DNA from: Orlajensenia leifsoniae
GTDB taxonomy: Bacteria; Actinomycetota; Actinomycetes; Actinomycetales; Microbacteriaceae
Assembly (NCBI RefSeq): GCF_004570845.1
Contig: NZ_SPQZ01000003.1
Coordinates: 584,739 to 648,738, forward strand
Direction: 5' to 3'
DNA length: 64,000 bases
In this document: positions 1 to 8,422 of the stretch, piece by piece
How the letters are laid out: the number at the start of each line of letters is the position of its first letter
Numbering within the stretch: the stretch's first letter is position 1
Position numbers and translations under genes: made by a program
The notes under the pieces: model-generated
Database searches by the model: none
Told to the model about the DNA's origin: nothing
Seen by the model: the letters and a program-made list of their open reading frames with translations, nothing else

Positions 1-79
1 CAGCGGGCAGGGAGCGCGAGGTCTTCACGACCTCAGCCTCCCGTGCCTGCTGCACCGTCGTCATGCCCGCTTTCGTCAT
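1..79 (-). CDS. Putative F420-0 ABC transporter permease, N-terminal fragment
   Basis: The first 26 codons of a gene that runs off the left edge. Its ATG overlaps the TGA of the binding-protein gene in an ATGA, so the two are translationally coupled. A second in-frame ATG lies at 64-62, where the peptide MTTVQQAREAEVV begins, and may be the real start. No membrane segment is visible yet. The permease call rests on position: the F420-0 importer cassette (binding protein, permease, ATPase) places a permease directly after the binding protein. The fragment alone would not identify the family. Confidence 0.5.
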   Translation of the reverse strand, partial: MTKAGMTTVQQAREAEVVKTSRSLPA

Positions 80-1143
80 CAGAGGCCCAGAGTCTCCAGC
101 TGGTCGGTGATGCTCGAGACGGCGTCGACGTTGCGCACGCCGGCCTCGCCCGCGGGGAACGGCACCGTCACGTAGTGCTTCTCCTTCACGGCGGTGAGTT
201 CTGCCGTGGCAGGATTGGCCTCGAGCGTCGCGATCTTCGAGGCCGCGGTGTTCCAGGTGGCGTCGATGAGCACGATCACGTCGGGGTCGTCGGCCACGAT
301 CGACTCCCAGCCGAGCGCCGACCAGGTGTCGTGCACATCGGCCGCGATGTTCTCGAGGCCGGCGGCCTCCATCATCATCTCGGGTGCGCCGATGCCCGCG
401 CCGACGTAGGGCGTGTCCGTGCCCGAGCTGTACCAGAGGGCGGTGAGGCCGGACTCGTTCTTCGTGACGGCCGCGAGATCCTTCTCCTGCTCGGCCACGA
501 GTTCGGCGGCGCGATCGGAGACGTCGAAGATGGCCCCGACCTCCTCGATCTCGGAGAAGACGTCGTCGAAGGTGAGGGGATCGGGCTTGTAGGCCTCCTC
601 CTTGCACGCCGACGGAGCCACGTAGCTGTTGACTCCGAGGCCGGCGAGGGTGGCGCGATCGCCCGCGCCCTCCGCGGTGAGGTTCGACTCCCAGCCCGCA
701 TAGACGAGATCGGGTTCGAGGGCGAGGGTCGCCTCCTGGCCGGGCACGAAGTCGGAGATCGAGGTGATGGCCGCTGCGGCGTCGGCCTGGTCGTCGGGCA
801 CGGGGCCGTCGGTGAAGGCCGAGCCGACGACGTGGTCGCCGAGGCCGAGGGCCAGCAGGGTCTCGAGGGTCGTCGACTTGATGGTCACGACCTTCTGGGG
901 AGCCTGCGTGAAGGTCACCTCGGTGCCGCAGTTGTCGACGGTGAGCGGGTAACCGGTCGATGCGGTGTCGGTTCCACTTCCGCTTGCTGCCGCGGTCGAG
1001 GAGGGCTCGGGAGTGGCCGCGCATCCCGAGAGCAGGGCGACGGATGCCGCGAGGGTGACGAGGGGAACGACGGATCGACGGATGGTGGCCTCCGGAGGGT
1101 GCAGCGACAGGACGAGGGATCGTACCCGGACGGTCGCGCTCAT
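79..1143 (-). CDS. Putative F420-0 ABC transporter substrate-binding lipoprotein
   Basis: Extracytoplasmic binding protein of the BtuF/FhuD type. A hydrophobic signal ends in a lipobox (LLSGC), followed by a Ser/Thr/Ala-rich linker, then the periplasmic-binding fold with YPLTVDNCGTEVTF and VVTIKSTTLETLLALGLGD near the start. I recognise this as the actinobacterial family proposed to import F420-0, the coenzyme without its glutamate tail (TIGR03868 type); that function is proposed from gene context, not proven. The annotated ATG at 1143 has no ribosome site and adds 20 residues before the signal peptide. A GGAGG at 1093-1089 lies five bases before an ATC codon at 1083-1081, which would start a perfect lipoprotein signal (I-RRSVVPLVTL...). 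A siderophore or cobalamin binder is the alternative. Confidence 0.72.
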   Translation of the reverse strand: MSATVRVRSLVLSLHPPEATIRRSVVPLVTLAASVALLSGCAATPEPSSTAAASGSGTDTASTGYPLTVDNCGTEVTFTQAPQKVVTIKSTTLETLLALGLGDHVVGSAFTDGPVPDDQADAAAAITSISDFVPGQEATLALEPDLVYAGWESNLTAEGAGDRATLAGLGVNSYVAPSACKEEAYKPDPLTFDDVFSEIEEVGAIFDVSDRAAELVAEQEKDLAAVTKNESGLTALWYSSGTDTPYVGAGIGAPEMMMEAAGLENIAADVHDTWSALGWESIVADDPDVIVLIDATWNTAASKIATLEANPATAELTAVKEKHYVTVPFPAGEAGVRNVDAVSSITDQLETLGL

Positions 1144-1373
1144 TCGACGCGATCCCGGGCGACCTGCGGCTCAAGTCCAAGCCGGCGCATCCGGTCAAAG
1201 CCAACCGGTGGTCTGTGCACGAGTCTAGCGGCCCGCCGATCGAGGAGGCCGGGAGAAGCACGAGCGGCTGGTGCACGGCGCGCCCACGACTGGGGCGCGC
1301 GAGCACGGCGCGCACACTCCTACGCTTGAACTCGATGACGGCTGCTGGGATGCCGGCACGCGAGGGGCGGCTC

Positions 1374-2309
1374 ATGGCTGAGTTCGAGGTGTGCGAACTG
1401 CTGTGCGTCGGTGTCGACGATTCGGCGCTCGACGTCGTGCGTGAGCACCTGCGCAGGCTGGGGCATCCGTCGCTCGTGCACTACGACGTGGAGGCGCGCA
1501 CCGTCGAGGCCCGCATCCTGGCGGCCGTCGGCGGCGCGCCCCTGGTCGTCGTGCCGCAGGGCGAGCGCGGATTCGCGCTCGAGGAGTCAGTGTCGAGGGC
1601 GGGCTTTCAATCGCTCAGCGATCGGCTCGGTGCGCGCGTGATCGTCGATCGCAACCGCGCCGGCTACGTGCTCGGCGAGCAGTTCGACTTCCCCTTCGGA
1701 TCGTTCGCGCCGCCTCGCGTGGTGTGGTTCTCGGCTGCGCCCCGCCAGGGCGAGGCCGCGCTCGTCGCGAGGTCCGTCGGCTTCCCCGTGATCGCGGCAC
1801 CCGTGGGCGGGGGTGAGGTGATCGTGGCGCCGCACGATCCCGGGACGCTCCTGCTGGCCTGGCACGCGATGTCCTCCCACGCCGTGCTTCTCTGGACCAA
1901 CGGCGTGCACGGCGGATTCGGCGTGCACGATGCCGCGGGGCGCATCGTGCACCGGTGGGGAGAGCACTGGTGGTGGGTCGATCCGAGTGACGGGTCGGTG
2001 ACGGATGCCGCAGGCCGCATCGTGCGCGACACCCTGCTCGAGATCGCCGACCCACCGCCGGACTTCGCCCGTATCGTGGCCGCCTTCGGGCTCGACGGCG
2101 CCGGTGCCCAGCGGCTGCGCCCGTTCATCGATCCGCCGGTGTTCTCGACCGCCACCGTCGAGGGGTTCGCTGCGGCGGTCGGCCTGCCGGGGGAGCTCGC
2201 GGCGATGGCCGGAAGCGGTGCGCTGGCGCATCGCGTGCCCGGTGCCCGTGAGGTGCAGCCGGCCTCGTGGCTGGCGGCGCTGCGGGCGCGCCTCAGGCCG
2301 GTCCGCTGA
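1374..2309 (+). CDS. Conserved hypothetical protein, 311 aa
   Basis: I do not recognise a family. The product is soluble, without signal peptide or membrane segment. It has an alternating alpha/beta look in the first half (AVGGAPLVVVPQGERGF, FPVIAAPVGGGEVIVAPHD) and a central block rich in aromatic residues (VHRWGEHWWWVDPSDG). The start at ATG 1374 has AGGGG six bases upstream. An in-frame ATG at 1335 preceded by TACGCT at 1321-1326 is a leaderless alternative that would add 13 residues. The stop codon sits in the loop of a perfect hairpin shared with the convergent neighbour. No functional link to neighbours is evident. Confidence 0.7.
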   Translation: MAEFEVCELLCVGVDDSALDVVREHLRRLGHPSLVHYDVEARTVEARILAAVGGAPLVVVPQGERGFALEESVSRAGFQSLSDRLGARVIVDRNRAGYVLGEQFDFPFGSFAPPRVVWFSAAPRQGEAALVARSVGFPVIAAPVGGGEVIVAPHDPGTLLLAWHAMSSHAVLLWTNGVHGGFGVHDAAGRIVHRWGEHWWWVDPSDGSVTDAAGRIVRDTLLEIADPPPDFARIVAAFGLDGAGAQRLRPFIDPPVFSTATVEGFAAAVGLPGELAAMAGSGALAHRVPGAREVQPASWLAALRARLRPVR

Positions 2310-2323
2310 GGACCGGCCTGAGG
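2291..2323. terminator. Perfect 14-bp hairpin between convergent genes
   Basis: CCTCAGGCCGGTCC and its exact reverse complement flank a five-base loop GCTGA that contains the TGA of the upstream gene. It lies between two genes that converge 21 bases apart and is symmetric, so it probably terminates both. No T-run follows on either strand. Confidence 0.75.
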
Positions 2324-2330
2324 CACTCGA

Positions 2331-3095
2331 CTAGCGCGGAGTCGCGCGGCGGATCACGATGTACCCGCCGACCCCGCAGAGCACGGCGATCGCGAGCACC
2401 AGGCTGAACCCTCCCACGAGGCCCAGCGCGCCGAACCACTCGAAGATCGCCGCCCAACTGCTGGTCAGGGTCGCCCAGGCGATGCCGCCGAGCAGGACTG
2501 CGGTGAAGGCTGCCGTGATGATCAGCATCCCGGGAATGCGCCACCGCATGTAGATGGTGGTGACGGCGGCTCCGATGAAGAGCACGAGCATCTCGAGGGC
2601 GAAGGCAGTGTAGAAGTCGACGAACCAGTTCGTCTGGCCGTACCAGAGCGCGTCGAACATGTGCACTCCGAGCCCCCAGCCGCCCGTCGCGATCTCGATC
2701 TGCACGAGAGTCGCGATCACCGCGGCGAACAGCACGGAGACGAGAACGAACATCACGGCGGTGCCCAGCCAGAAGTCCCGGCGGGTGGCGCCGAAGCCCA
2801 GCGCGAACGAGAACGTGAGGCCGACGGCTTGCACGCCGACGACGACGAGGTACCACTGCGGCGAGATCACCGCCCAGCTGTACCGCATGTTCTCGAGGTC
2901 GGCGGGCGTGGCTCCGGCGCCCTGGGCGATCAGGCCGATGACCATCACGACGGCCCACGCCCCGGCGAGGATGATCGCGGGGATGCCGAAGAAGACCGAG
3001 GGGTTGATGCTGTGCAGCCTCACGATCCTCCAGATCTCGTGGGCCCGTGATCGGGTCTCGGTGCGGGTGGTCGGTGGGGCGACGGCGGTGGTCAT
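2331..3095 (-). CDS. ABC-2 type transporter membrane subunit
   Basis: A 254-aa integral membrane protein with six predicted helices (about residues 35-57, 78-102, 110-135, 158-180, 185-207 and 216-246) and a short basic cytosolic N-terminus. It is the last gene of a GntR-ATPase-permease operon and its ATG overlaps the ATPase stop codon by four bases. The size and layout match YtrC/D-like or BcrB-like export permeases. The substrate cannot be read from the sequence; envelope stress or antibiotic defence is the usual role of this operon type. Confidence 0.75.
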   Translation of the reverse strand: MTTAVAPPTTRTETRSRAHEIWRIVRLHSINPSVFFGIPAIILAGAWAVVMVIGLIAQGAGATPADLENMRYSWAVISPQWYLVVVGVQAVGLTFSFALGFGATRRDFWLGTAVMFVLVSVLFAAVIATLVQIEIATGGWGLGVHMFDALWYGQTNWFVDFYTAFALEMLVLFIGAAVTTIYMRWRIPGMLIITAAFTAVLLGGIAWATLTSSWAAIFEWFGALGLVGGFSLVLAIAVLCGVGGYIVIRRATPR

Positions 3096-3997
3096 GCTGC
3101 TTCCTCTCCTTCTGACGAGGCGGCGAGGTCGTCGCCGGTGAGGTGGATGATGAGCTGCTGGAGCGAGACCGGTGCGAGTTCCAGGCCGAGCTCGGCTGCT
3201 CGCTGCCGGTCGGCGGGGTCGAGCCTGCCGTCGATGGTGACGGATGCGAGTCCTCCGAGCGTCTGCCGGCCGATCACGGGCCGGTCGGCGACGAAGGCCT
3301 CGATGGCCGCCGTGGGTCCGGCCACCGTCGACGCCGAGCCGCGCACCTCCTCCGCGTCGCGATCGAGGATGATGCGGCCCTGGTCGATGAGGATGACGTG
3401 CTCGAGGAGGTTGGCCACCTCGTCGATCAGGTGGGTGGAGAGCACGATGGTGCGCGGGTTCTCGGCGTAGTCCTCGAGGAGCCGGTCGTAGAAGATGTGC
3501 CGTGCCACGGCGTCGAGCCCGAGGTAGGGCTCGTCGAAGAAGGTGAGCGGGGCGCGCGAGGCGAGCCCGACGATGACGCCGACGGCGGACAACTGGCCGC
3601 GGGAGAGCTTCTTGATCCGTCGTTTCGCGGGCAGCCGGAAGTCGGCGATCAACCGCGTCGCGAACGCCTCATCCCAGTTCTCGTGGAACCACGGCGCTGC
3701 AGCGAACACATCCGCCGCCGTGAACATGTCGGGGTAGCGCTGCGACTCCGCGATGAAGCAGAGCTTGCGCAGCACGTCGGCGTGCTCGGCCGGCTCCCGA
3801 CCGAAGACCTGCAGCGTGCCGTCATCCGGGAACAACTGGCCCGTCAGCATCTGCATGATCGTGGTCTTGCCGGCTCCGTTGCGGCCGAGCAGGCCGTAGA
3901 TGCGGTTCGGCTCGATGGTGAAATCGACACCGTCGACGGCGGTGAACGCGCCGTACCGCTTCGTGAGTCCACTCGCCTGTACAGCGGTGTCAGTCAT
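3092..3997 (-). CDS. ABC transporter ATP-binding protein
   Basis: A 301-aa ATPase with Walker A GLLGRNGAGKTT (about residues 35-46) and Walker B LTFFDEPYLGLD. The signature motif is divergent: LSRGQ replaces LSGGQ. The H-loop is STHL. About 80 C-terminal residues after the nucleotide-binding domain are typical of export ABC-2 ATPases (YtrB/BcrA class). It is translationally coupled to the regulator upstream and the permease downstream by ATGA overlaps. It would power export through the partner permease; the substrate is unknown. Confidence 0.85.
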   Translation of the reverse strand: MTDTAVQASGLTKRYGAFTAVDGVDFTIEPNRIYGLLGRNGAGKTTIMQMLTGQLFPDDGTLQVFGREPAEHADVLRKLCFIAESQRYPDMFTAADVFAAAPWFHENWDEAFATRLIADFRLPAKRRIKKLSRGQLSAVGVIVGLASRAPLTFFDEPYLGLDAVARHIFYDRLLEDYAENPRTIVLSTHLIDEVANLLEHVILIDQGRIILDRDAEEVRGSASTVAGPTAAIEAFVADRPVIGRQTLGGLASVTIDGRLDPADRQRAAELGLELAPVSLQQLIIHLTGDDLAASSEGEEAA

Positions 3998-4353
3998 GGT
4001 TCAGTCCTTTCCGAGCGGATGAGTTCCGCGAGGCTCTCGACGTCGATGCCGAGTTTTCGAGCCTCGAGGATGAGCGGTCGTACGTATTGGGCGGCGAACT
4101 CCGCCCGGCGTTGTTCCATCAGCCGGGCGCGGGCGCCCTCCATCACGAACATGCCGATTCCCCGACGCTTCACGACGATCCCGGTGTCCACCAGGCGGTT
4201 CACCCCCTTCAGGGCTGTCGCCGGATTGATCCGGTGGAACGCCGCGAACTCGTTGATCGACGGGATCTGGGCGTTCTCGGCAAGGGCGCCATCGATGATG
4301 TCGTTCTCGACCTGTTCGGCGATCTGGATGAAGATCGGACGGGAGTCGTCCAT
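3994..4353 (-). CDS. GntR-family (YtrA subfamily) transcriptional regulator
   Basis: About 119 residues with an N-terminal winged helix-turn-helix: PIFIQIAEQVENDI, then SINEFAAFHRINPATALKGVNRL as the recognition region, and a short C-terminal helical tail (residues 70-119) typical of YtrA repressors, which lack a large effector domain. It is first in an operon with an ABC exporter, and the three genes overlap by ATGA. A GTG three codons upstream (4362) is an alternative start. An imperfect 28-bp palindrome just upstream is the probable autoregulatory operator. Confidence 0.85.
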   Translation of the reverse strand: MDDSRPIFIQIAEQVENDIIDGALAENAQIPSINEFAAFHRINPATALKGVNRLVDTGIVVKRRGIGMFVMEGARARLMEQRRAEFAAQYVRPLILEARKLGIDVESLAELIRSERTEP

Positions 4354-4386
4354 TCGGTCCACTCTGCTGCGCAGCTCGCAACCTCG

Positions 4387-4414
4387 TTGGTTAGTTACTT
4401 ATGTAGTTAACCAA
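4387..4414. promoter_or_regulatory. Candidate operator for the YtrA-type regulator
   Basis: An AT-rich imperfect palindrome with arms TTGGTTAGTTAC and GTAGTTAACCAA around TTAT; 10 of 12 positions pair. It stands out in GC-rich surroundings and lies 34 bases upstream of the GntR start, where YtrA-type repressors usually bind. Confidence 0.65.
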
Positions 4415-4452
4415 CCACGGCTCGTGGATCCTGTCAAGGATCGATTCCGGTG

Positions 4453-5853
4453 CTACGACCAGCGCGAGCCGAGCGTGTGCGATCCCGGCGGGTGCGGCAG
4501 GGCCGCTGCGGCGAGCGCTGATGCGACCTCGGTGGTGTCGTCCCGCACCATCCCCGCCGTCACGCGCACGAAGGCCGGGGCACCCGGAACATCCGTCGCC
4601 ATGAACGCCGAACCCGCGGCGACCCTGATGCCGACGGCGGCCAGCTGCACCAGTGCCGAGCGCTCGTCGGCCACGGGCAGCCAGGTGTTGATGCCGTCGG
4701 AGCGCACCGGAGACGCCACGCCCCAGATCCCGAGTGCCGTCGCGAGGGAGCGCTGGCGCGTGTGGTACTGGCGCCTGGCCTCGGCCACCTCGTCGATCGA
4801 CTGGCCGTCGGTGAGCAGGTCGTAGAGGATGCGCTGCGTCATGCGCGACGTCCACCCCGGTCCCAGCATCCGTCTCGCGACGATGCGATCGACGATGCGG
4901 GTCGGGCCGCCCAGTGCGGCGATACGCAGGTCGGGGCCGTGCGACTTCGAGAAGCTGCGCACGTGCAGCACCTGATCAGGCAGCCACTCGCCGAGGCTCA
5001 CGTCGCCCGAGGTCGAGATCTGACCGGAGTGGTCGTCCTCGATCACGGTCACCTGCGAGCCGTTCGGATGGGCGCGGATGACGCGCGCCAGCTCCTCGGC
5101 CCGGGCTCGGGGCATCGACGCCCCCGTCGGGTTCTGGGCTCGGGGCTGCAGGATGATGGCACTCGGATGCGTTCCCAGTGCTGCGGCGAGCGATGCGGGC
5201 AGCATGCCGTCGTCGTCGAGGATCACCGGCACGCGCTCGGCTCCGAGGGCGTCGATGAGATCGAAGAACGGCGGGAACCCCGGGCTCTCGACGATCACCC
5301 GGTCGCCGAAGCGCACCACGGACTCGAGAGCACGCGAGACGGCATCGAGTGCCCCGTCGACGACGGTGATGGCCTCGGCGGGGTAGGGCCAGGCAGTCCG
5401 AAGCACCCGCTCGAGCTCGGGGATCAGCGGCAGGTCGTGGTAGCTCGAGGTCTGGGCGCTCTGCGCTCCGGCCGACACCCGGGCGAGCGCGCGGGCGAGG
5501 CCGGGGAGCAGCAGCGGATCGGGGGTGCCGCGCGACAGGTCGAGCCTGGCGTCGCCGGGGTGCCCGGCCAGGCCCTGCGTGCGGGGAGGCAGCCAGGCGG
5601 CATCCGTGCTGCGGACGAAGCTGCCGGCGCGTCCACGCGAGACGATGAGACCGGCGCGGGCGAGGGCCTGCCAGGCGTGGCTGACCGTGGCCGGACTCAC
5701 CCCGATCTCGCCCGCGACCTCGCGCACGGTGGGCAGGCGATCGCCGGGTGCGAGCTCACCCGAGGTGATCTGACGCGCGATGGAGGCCGCGATGTCGCGG
5801 GGCGACGACCCGTCGATGTCCTGGATCCACGAGTGCATGGGTTCATCGTGCAT
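4453..5853 (-). CDS. MocR-type GntR/aminotransferase transcriptional regulator
   Basis: A 466-aa fusion of an N-terminal GntR winged helix (residues 10-82; LAPGDRLPTVREVAGEIGVSP) to a fold-type I aminotransferase-like domain (about 105-460). The PLP pocket is preserved: N241 in QPRAQNPTG, D273 in IEDDHSG, and the Schiff-base lysine K303 in SFSKSHGPDLR. The ATG at 5853 has GGAGGG upstream, so the 11 extra codons of the longer frame are not used. It diverges from the pyrimidine-degradation-like cluster. MocR proteins often sense an amino compound through PLP, so a beta-amino acid such as beta-alanine is a reasonable effector here (inference). Confidence 0.87.
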   Translation of the reverse strand: MHDEPMHSWIQDIDGSSPRDIAASIARQITSGELAPGDRLPTVREVAGEIGVSPATVSHAWQALARAGLIVSRGRAGSFVRSTDAAWLPPRTQGLAGHPGDARLDLSRGTPDPLLLPGLARALARVSAGAQSAQTSSYHDLPLIPELERVLRTAWPYPAEAITVVDGALDAVSRALESVVRFGDRVIVESPGFPPFFDLIDALGAERVPVILDDDGMLPASLAAALGTHPSAIILQPRAQNPTGASMPRARAEELARVIRAHPNGSQVTVIEDDHSGQISTSGDVSLGEWLPDQVLHVRSFSKSHGPDLRIAALGGPTRIVDRIVARRMLGPGWTSRMTQRILYDLLTDGQSIDEVAEARRQYHTRQRSLATALGIWGVASPVRSDGINTWLPVADERSALVQLAAVGIRVAAGSAFMATDVPGAPAFVRVTAGMVRDDTTEVASALAAAALPHPPGSHTLGSRWS

Positions 5854-6046
5854 GGGTCTTGCCCTCCGGGAGGTGGGGAACCACAATGACTTACACGTAC
5901 GTCACACAGTGAAACAAAAGAGAAATGTTTACGCCGAACAATAACAGAACGGACGAAGAAGTCCGGTTCGGCTTCAACCCTCGGCGTTGGTGACTCTCGC
6001 GTAGTACCGCCATCGCCGGCAGATCCTTTCGTGGAGGCAACCGGTC
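5854..6046. promoter_or_regulatory. Divergent control region, MocR gene / catabolic cluster
   Basis: 193 bases between divergent starts, with an unusually AT-rich stretch at about 5885-5955. An ACGTACGT palindrome at 5895-5902 lies inside near-symmetric flanks (TTACACGTACGTCACA) and is a candidate MocR site. GGAGG ten bases before 6047 serves the amidohydrolase gene. No clean -35/-10 pair is evident on either strand. Confidence 0.45.
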
Positions 6047-6928
6047 ATGACCAGCGTCAGCAAGAGCACGACTACCAGCACGAACATCGTGCGAGCAGCG
6101 ATCACCCAGACGACCTGGACGGGCGACAAGGAGTCGATGATCGCCAAGCACGAGCAGTTCGCTCGCGAGGCGAAGGAGCAGGGAGCCCAGGTCATCTGCT
6201 TCCAGGAGCTGTTCTACGGCCCGTACTTCGGCATCACGGAGGACGCCAAGTACTACGACTACGCCGAACCGGCTGACGGGCCCATCGTGCAGCGCTTCGC
6301 GGCTCTCGCCGAAGAGCTCGACATGGTCATGATCCTCCCGATCTACGAGGAGGAGCAGCCCGGCGTCTACTACAACACGGCCGTCGTGGTCGACTCCGAC
6401 GGCAGCATCCTCGGGTCGTACCGCAAGCACCACATCCCCAACCTCGATCGGTTCTGGGAGAAGTTCTACTTCCGTCCCGGCAACCTCGGCTACCCCGTGT
6501 TCGACACCGCCGTCGGCAAGATCGGCGTCTACATCTGCTACGACCGGCACTTCCCCGAGGGCTGGCGCGAGCTCGGCCTGAACGGGGCGCAGATCGTCTT
6601 CAACCCCAACGCCACCAAGCCCGGCCTCTCGAACCGCCTCTGGGAGATCGAGCAGCCGGCGGCCGCAGCGGCCAACGGCTACTTCGTGGCCGCCGCCAAC
6701 AGGGTCGGCCTCGAGGACAACGAGTACGGAGACCTCGCCGTGAACTTCTACGGCAAGAGCCAGTTCGTCGACCCGCAGGGCAACATCATCGGCGAGTACG
6801 GGTCGGAGGACCACGAGGAAGTCGTCGTGCGCGACCTCGACATGGACATGATCCGCCAGGTGCGCAACAACTGGCAGTTCTACCGCGACCGTCGTCCGGA
6901 GTCGTACACGTCCATCCCGAAGCCGTAG
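6047..6928 (+). CDS. Nitrilase-superfamily amidohydrolase, beta-ureidopropionase-like
   Basis: A 293-aa C-N hydrolase with the full catalytic set: E54 in FQELF, K127 in YRKHHIP and C164 in ICYDRHFPE. The overall sequence resembles N-carbamoylputrescine amidase and beta-ureidopropionase, which cleave an N-carbamoyl group to amine, CO2 and ammonia. Next to dihydropyrimidinase it most likely hydrolyses N-carbamoyl-beta-alanine (or the beta-aminoisobutyrate analogue), the third step of reductive pyrimidine breakdown. It is first in the operon, with 21 bases before the next gene. The precise N-carbamoyl substrate is inferred from context. Confidence 0.85.
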   Translation: MTSVSKSTTTSTNIVRAAITQTTWTGDKESMIAKHEQFAREAKEQGAQVICFQELFYGPYFGITEDAKYYDYAEPADGPIVQRFAALAEELDMVMILPIYEEEQPGVYYNTAVVVDSDGSILGSYRKHHIPNLDRFWEKFYFRPGNLGYPVFDTAVGKIGVYICYDRHFPEGWRELGLNGAQIVFNPNATKPGLSNRLWEIEQPAAAAANGYFVAAANRVGLEDNEYGDLAVNFYGKSQFVDPQGNIIGEYGSEDHEEVVVRDLDMDMIRQVRNNWQFYRDRRPESYTSIPKP

Positions 6929-6949
6929 CCGACCGCGAAGGAGCGAACC

Positions 6950-8413
6950 ATGGCAACGACCCTCATCACCAACGGCACCGTGGTCAGCGCCACCGGCCGC
7001 GCGCAGGCCGACGTGCTGATCGACGGGGAGCGCATCACCGCGGTGCTGGAGCCCGGCAGCGTGCTGCTCGGCACCGATGTCGCGGCATCCGTCGACACCG
7101 TCATCGACGCCGCGGGCAAGTACGTGATCCCGGGCGGCATCGATGCGCACACCCACATGCAGCTGCCGTTCGGCGGCACCGAGGCCTCCGACACCTTCGA
7201 GACCGGGACCCGGGCCGCCGCATGGGGTGGAACGACGAGCATCGTCGACTTCGCCGTGCAGACCTACGGCCAGAAGATCCAGGACGGCCTCGCCGCGTGG
7301 CACGAGAAGGCCGCAGGCAACTGCGCCATCGACTACGGCTTCCACCAGATCGTGGGGGACGTGAACGACGAGTCCCTTCTCGCGATGCGCGGCCTCGTCG
7401 ACGAGGGCATCTCGAGCTTCAAGCTGTTCATGGCCTACCCGGGGGTCTTCTACTCCGACGACGCGCAGATCCTCAAGGCCATGCAGCTCTCGCGCGACAC
7501 GGGCATGCTCACGATGATGCACGCCGAGAACGGCCCGGCCATCGACGTTCTCGCGGCCCAGCTCGTCGAGCAGCGGAAGACCGACCCGTTCTACCACGGC
7601 AAGGCGCGAGCCTGGGAGATGGAGGAGGAGGCCACTCACCGGGCGATCATGCTGGCCAAGCTCACCGGTGCCCCCCTCTACATCGTGCACGTCAGCGCCA
7701 AGCAGGCCGTCGAGCAGGTGGCGTGGGCCCGCGACAAGGGCCAGAACGTGTTCGCCGAGACCTGCCCCCAGTACCTCTACCTCTCGCTCGAGGAGCAGCT
7801 CGGCGCCGTCAGCGAGAAGTGGGGCGCCTTCGAGGGTGCCAAGTGGGTGTGCTCGACGCCGCTGCGCTCGCGGGAGGAGGGCCACCAGGACGCCATGTGG
7901 CAGTCGCTGCGCACCAACGACGTGCAGATGGTCTCCACCGACCACTGCCCGTTCTGCATGAAGGACCAGAAGGAGCTGGGCCTCGGCGACTTCCGCAAGA
8001 TCCCCAACGGCATCGGCTCCATCGAGCACCGCATGGACCTGATGTACCAGGGCGTCGTGACGGGGGAGATCACCCTCGAGCGCTGGGTGGAGCTCACCAG
8101 CACCACCCCGGCTCGCATGTTCGGTCTCTACGGCCAGAAGGGTGTGATCCAGCCGGGGGCGGATGCCGACATCGTCGTCTACGACCCGAACGGCCACACC
8201 TCCATCGGCATGCCCGTCGATGAATCGGGCAAGCCCACGGGCAGGACCCACCACATGAACATGGACCACTCGGCGTGGGAGGGCTACGAGATCGACGGCC
8301 ACGTCGACACCGTCATCTCGCGCGGCAAGGTCGTGGTCGACGACAACCAGTACCTGGGCGCCAAGGGCGACGGCCGGTTCCTCAAGCGCGGCCTGTCGCA
8401 GTACCTGATCTAG
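6950..8413 (+). CDS. hydA: Dihydropyrimidinase / D-hydantoinase
   Basis: A 487-aa cyclic amidohydrolase of the usual family length. The binuclear zinc site is complete: H67 and H69 in GGIDAHTHMQLPFGG, carboxylated lysine K158 in SSFKLFMAYPG, H191 in MMHAENG, H247 in YIVHVSA and D331 in STDHCPF. It opens dihydrouracil, dihydrothymine or hydantoins to N-carbamoyl amino acids. An RBS (AAGGAG) precedes the ATG. It sits between the N-carbamoyl hydrolase and an LLM oxidoreductase with short gaps, so the three are one transcript. Confidence 0.93.
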   Translation: MATTLITNGTVVSATGRAQADVLIDGERITAVLEPGSVLLGTDVAASVDTVIDAAGKYVIPGGIDAHTHMQLPFGGTEASDTFETGTRAAAWGGTTSIVDFAVQTYGQKIQDGLAAWHEKAAGNCAIDYGFHQIVGDVNDESLLAMRGLVDEGISSFKLFMAYPGVFYSDDAQILKAMQLSRDTGMLTMMHAENGPAIDVLAAQLVEQRKTDPFYHGKARAWEMEEEATHRAIMLAKLTGAPLYIVHVSAKQAVEQVAWARDKGQNVFAETCPQYLYLSLEEQLGAVSEKWGAFEGAKWVCSTPLRSREEGHQDAMWQSLRTNDVQMVSTDHCPFCMKDQKELGLGDFRKIPNGIGSIEHRMDLMYQGVVTGEITLERWVELTSTTPARMFGLYGQKGVIQPGADADIVVYDPNGHTSIGMPVDESGKPTGRTHHMNMDHSAWEGYEIDGHVDTVISRGKVVVDDNQYLGAKGDGRFLKRGLSQYLI

Positions 8414-8422
8414 GAGACCCCC

